A DNA stretch of 64,000 nucleotides from NCBI GenBank assembly GCA_963812675.1, contig CAWEWR010000013.1:1-64000 (forward strand). Direction: 5' to 3'. This document shows positions 61,469-64,000 of the stretch, piece after piece. The DNA comes from AP-15 sp963812675 (GTDB lineage Bacteria; Pseudomonadota; Alphaproteobacteria; ATCC43930; CGMCC-115725). The position numbers were made by a program, and so were the translations under genes. The notes under the pieces are model-generated. The model was given only the letters and a program-made list of their open reading frames with translations, searched no databases and was not told the origin of the DNA. Each line of letters begins with the position of its first letter. Positions within the stretch are counted from its first letter, which is position 1.

Positions 61469-62614
61469 ATGGCGGAGTACAAGCTGATCTCGGCGGATTC
61501 TCACATCGTCGAACCGCCGGACATGTATACCGGGCGCATCGAGCCGAGGTACCGCGACCGGGCGCCCAAGATGGAGCGCCGCAAGACCCCGACCGGGCGG
61601 GAATACGACGCCTGGGTGCTCGACGGCATGCAGGTCGGTACCCTCGGGGCGGTCATGCAGGCCGGGCAGCGCTTCGAGGACCCCTCGCAGATCGATTTCC
61701 TCGGTGTCTGGGAGGATGTCCGCAAGGGCGGCTACGATGCCCATGCGATGATCCGCGAGAATGAAGAGGACGGCGTCTGGGGATCGTGCCTGCAGCCCAG
61801 CCAGGGCCTTTTCTGGTACCGCATCCCGGACAGCGAGCTCTTGACCGAGATCTGCCGCGTCTACAACGACTGGATCGCCGATTTCTGCAAGCCGTATCCC
61901 GAGCGCCTCAAAGGGATCGGGATGCTCAATGTCGACGATGTCAACGTGGGCTGCCTGGAGCTCGAGCGGTGCAAGAAACTCGGCCTCGTCGGGGCCTTTA
62001 TCCCGGTCTCGCCATTGCCGGACAAGCCCTACAGTCATCCGATCTACGACCGCCTGTGGGGGACCGCGCAGGATCTGGCGATGCCTCTGCTGCTGCACAT
62101 CGCGACCCCGCGCCACGGCGTCCCCGGCAACGAATTCACGATGAACGTTGCCGAGATGACCGGCGCCGGCCGCTCCACGACCGATTACTGGGTGCGCTAC
62201 TCCCTTTCGTCGATGGTATTTGCCGGCGTGTTCGACCGTTATCCGCGACTGAAGGCCGGCTCGGTCGAGCATGAGACCGCGTGGATCCCGCACTGGCTGC
62301 AACAGATGGATTTCACGTATCGTGAGCGGCCGGTATTCACCAAGGGCTGGAAGTCGCGCGAAGGCCTGCTGCCGAGCGATTACTGGAAGCGTAACATGTT
62401 CGTCGAGTTCATGGAAGACGAGCTCGGCGTGCAAATGCGCGACAGGATCGGCGTCGAGACAATGCTGTGGGGCAGCGACTTCCCGCACGCCGAATCGACC
62501 TGGCCGAAATCTCAGGATTTCCTTGGCCGCATCTTTAAGGGTGTTCCCGAGGCGGACCGGCGCGCGATCACCTCGGACAATGCGGCGAAGATGTTCGGGT
62601 TCCGGCCGAATTAG
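61469..62614 (+). CDS. Amidohydrolase 2-family (ACMSD-like) metal-dependent hydrolase
   Basis: This is a 381-residue TIM-barrel protein. SADSHIVEPPDMY is the N-terminal motif, with D-x-H in place of the usual HxH. LPLLLHIATPRHG-like histidines, AGSVEHETAWIPHWLQQMD and LWGSDFPHAESTWP (the catalytic Asp) follow. Members decarboxylate or hydrolyse aromatic or amidic compounds; the substrate is not deducible. GGAGGAGG lies 6 bases before the ATG at 61469. The Rieske ferredoxin gene follows across a repeat. Confidence 0.88.
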   Translation: MAEYKLISADSHIVEPPDMYTGRIEPRYRDRAPKMERRKTPTGREYDAWVLDGMQVGTLGAVMQAGQRFEDPSQIDFLGVWEDVRKGGYDAHAMIRENEEDGVWGSCLQPSQGLFWYRIPDSELLTEICRVYNDWIADFCKPYPERLKGIGMLNVDDVNVGCLELERCKKLGLVGAFIPVSPLPDKPYSHPIYDRLWGTAQDLAMPLLLHIATPRHGVPGNEFTMNVAEMTGAGRSTTDYWVRYSLSSMVFAGVFDRYPRLKAGSVEHETAWIPHWLQQMDFTYRERPVFTKGWKSREGLLPSDYWKRNMFVEFMEDELGVQMRDRIGVETMLWGSDFPHAESTWPKSQDFLGRIFKGVPEADRRAITSDNAAKMFGFRPN

Positions 62615-62618
62615 CAAA

Positions 62619-62670
62619 GCCCCTCACCCCGACCCTCTCTCCGCGTCGCGCCCCGCAAGCGGGGAGAGGG
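62619..62670. repeat. Palindromic repeat between amidohydrolase and Rieske ferredoxin genes
   Basis: It begins CCCCTCACCCCGACCCTCTC and has CCCCGC/GCGGGG arms, matching the family at 271-364. It lies in the intergenic gap and affects neither coding sequence. Confidence 0.75.
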
Positions 62671-62686
62671 AAGAATTGGGTGCGCC

Positions 62687-62998
62687 ATGGCCGATGAGTT
62701 TGTCGCCGTCGCCAAGACCACTGATCTGCTGCCCGGGCAAATGAAATGGGTAGCAGTCAATGGCGAAAGGCGAGTGTTGGCCAATGTGGAAGGCACATTC
62801 TACGCGATAAGCGATGTTTGCGGACATCGGAACGCGCCGCTTTCGCGAGGTAAGCTGCAGGGATACTTGATCGAATGCCCGCTCCACTTCGCGCAATTCG
62901 ATGTGCGCACCGGCGAACTGGTGAATGGGCCCGTGTCGACTGGGGTTGCTGTCTATCAGGTCCGGGTCGAGGAGGAGACGGTGTACATCAAGCCATAA
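62687..62998 (+). CDS. Rieske-type [2Fe-2S] ferredoxin
   Basis: This is a 103-residue soluble electron-transfer protein. The cluster motifs are CGHRNAPLSRG (Cys-X-His) and CPLHFAQFD (Cys-X2-His), with normal spacing of about 17 residues. Such proteins feed electrons to ring-hydroxylating oxygenases; the oxygenase at 5.2-6.5 kb is too far to link with confidence. ATG at 62687 follows a purine-rich stretch. It is probably co-transcribed with the amidohydrolase. Confidence 0.92.
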   Translation: MADEFVAVAKTTDLLPGQMKWVAVNGERRVLANVEGTFYAISDVCGHRNAPLSRGKLQGYLIECPLHFAQFDVRTGELVNGPVSTGVAVYQVRVEEETVYIKP

Positions 62999-63005
62999 AG
63001 CTGCC

Positions 63006-63695
63006 TTACAGAGCCGCGGCGGCGCGGGCGACCCGCTCGGCGCGGTCGCGCTGGCGTGGTTCGGCACGAGCGAGGACGGCCTCGAGAACCGCCGGGTCCG
63101 CCCGCTCCGGCGAACCCGATGCGAAGGGTGGCTTCGGGTCGTATTCGATGCCGAGCTGGATCGCTTCCGCCGCCGCTCTGCCCGCGATCTCGGCGGCTAC
63201 GGTCAGCGCCACGTCGATGCCGGCAGTGACGCCGCCGCCGGTGAAGAATTTGCCGTCGACGACGACCCGTTGCGCGACCGGCTCGGCGGCGAAGGAGCGC
63301 AACAGGTCGCGCGACATCCAATGGGTCGCCGCGCGCCGTCCCCGCAACAATCCGGCAGCGCCGAGCACCAAGGAGCCGGTGCAGACCCCGACGACATAGC
63401 GCGCCTCCGCTGCAGCGCGGCGCAGGAAATCGAGAACCTCGGAATCCTCGAGCAACGGATTGATCCCCGCGCCACCCGGAACGAGGATGAGATCGAGGGG
63501 TGCGGAGGACGCCAGGGTCGCCATCGGCAGGATCGTCAGGCCATGCTCGGACCGCACCGGATCCAGGCTCTTCCACAACAAGAGGGTCTCCGCGCCGGGC
63601 AACCGGGCGAGAACCTCGTAGGGGCCAGTCAGGTCGAGCTGGGTCAAGTTGGGGAACACCAGCAGCCCGCTGCGGAAGCGCGTTGTCTCGCTCAT
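63006..63695 (-). CDS. DJ-1/PfpI family protein (isonitrile hydratase-like)
   Basis: This is a 229-residue protein of the DJ-1/PfpI fold. The nucleophile is the Cys in VVGVCTGSLVLGAAGLL, with VFPNLTQLDLTGPYEVL carrying the acidic partner and LILVPGGAGINPLL completing the site. The arrangement, including THWMSRDLLRSF and GGGVTAGIDVALTVAAEI, matches isonitrile hydratase-like members. GAGGAG 7 bases before ATG at 63695 sets the start. It ends 7 bases from the convergent ferredoxin gene. Confidence 0.9.
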   Translation of the reverse strand: MSETTRFRSGLLVFPNLTQLDLTGPYEVLARLPGAETLLLWKSLDPVRSEHGLTILPMATLASSAPLDLILVPGGAGINPLLEDSEVLDFLRRAAAEARYVVGVCTGSLVLGAAGLLRGRRAATHWMSRDLLRSFAAEPVAQRVVVDGKFFTGGGVTAGIDVALTVAAEIAGRAAAEAIQLGIEYDPKPPFASGSPERADPAVLEAVLARAEPRQRDRAERVARAAAAL

Positions 63696-63768
63696 CACCC
63701 GCTCCTCGTGGAACCCACGTTTCTTGTCTCTATCTGGAGAGTGACGCTTGGGCAATACGGAGACCGCC

Positions 63769-64000
63769 ATGCCTCTGATGCTTGCCAGCCCGGCAATCCC
63801 GCCGGGCGGAGAAATACCGGCGCAATACACCTGTGACGGCGCCGATATCTCGCCGCCATTGTCGTGGTCGGGCGTCCCGGCGGGGACCGGGAGCCTCGTC
63901 CTCGTCGTCGAGGACCTTGACGCACCTTCCGGCGTGTTCAGGCACTGGGCGGTGTTCGACATTCCGCCCGCCTCCCGCGGTCTCGATGCGGGCTATTCGG
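63769..64000 (+). CDS. YbhB/YbcL-type PEBP family protein, N-terminal part (cut by window edge)
   Basis: The first ~77 residues of a phosphatidylethanolamine-binding-like protein. MPLMLASPAIPPGGEIPAQY leads to TCDGADISPPLSWSGVPAGT, and then LVLVVEDLDAP with FRHWAVFDIP (the ligand-site D-x-D-x-P and H-W elements). The gene runs past the right edge. GGAGA lies 4 bases before the ATG at 63769; a second ATG is at 63778. It is divergent from the DJ-1 gene. Confidence 0.88.
   Translation, partial: MPLMLASPAIPPGGEIPAQYTCDGADISPPLSWSGVPAGTGSLVLVVEDLDAPSGVFRHWAVFDIPPASRGLDAGYS

Overview
The window looks like a chromosomal segment of a GC-rich alphaproteobacterium, probably a free-living soil or water member of Rhodospirillales or Hyphomicrobiales; genus cannot be decided. 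The evidence is high GC, the recG / sdhE-mfd arrangement, uvrD followed by prmA, DUF1328, DUF1326/DUF2182 proteins, and dispersed GC-rich palindromic repeats. No rRNA, tRNA, CRISPR array, transposase or integrase was seen.

Layout. 1-11.9 kb: housekeeping and catabolic genes (prmA fragment, uvrD, an SLC13-like transporter joined in frame to hemC, a Rieske ring oxygenase with a class III extradiol dioxygenase, an M20 peptidase, an EAL protein, an alpha/beta hydrolase, an Xre regulator, DUF1328). 12-29.8 kb: a surface-polysaccharide locus with an AsnB-like amidotransferase, two GT4 glycosyltransferases, a Wzm/Wzt ABC exporter, five methyltransferases, a radical SAM protein, a MAPEG protein and a degenerate FtsH-like AAA protein. 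Three proteins here share one small C-terminal domain in four copies. 29.8-46.4 kb: a type II secretion system, gspK-L-M-C-D-E-F-G-H-I on the minus strand with gspJ split off on the plus strand. A carbamoyltransferase/DUF5989/SxtJ set lies between gspJ and gspI. A large exported protein lies upstream of gspK, followed by a transglycosylase-like protein. 46.5-54 kb: a third GT4, recG (frameshifted), sdhE and mfd. 54-64 kb: tandem polysaccharide deacetylase-like genes (one frameshifted), an RRM protein, a DUF1326-DUF2182-DUF1326 set, a metallo-beta-lactamase-fold hydrolase with an MFS transporter, an amidohydrolase, a Rieske ferredoxin, a DJ-1/PfpI protein and the start of a PEBP-family gene.

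How they may work together. The 12-29.8 kb block plausibly makes, decorates (methylation, amidotransfer, possibly carbamoylation) and exports a glycan by the ABC route; the Wzt C-terminal domain would recognise the finished chain end. The type II system would export folded proteins, and the 583-residue exported protein beside gspK is the obvious candidate substrate. These links are inferred from proximity.

Most notable: the four-copy shared domain (19.8-26.6 kb); an FtsH-like protein with no membrane anchor and both pore loops changed, one of them by a repeat element; the same repeat at the sdhE/mfd junction; the transporter-hemC joining; and three coding sequences each interrupted by a small indel (carbamoyltransferase, recG, deacetylase). 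Together with the transporter-hemC joining, these could be real decay or residual sequencing errors.
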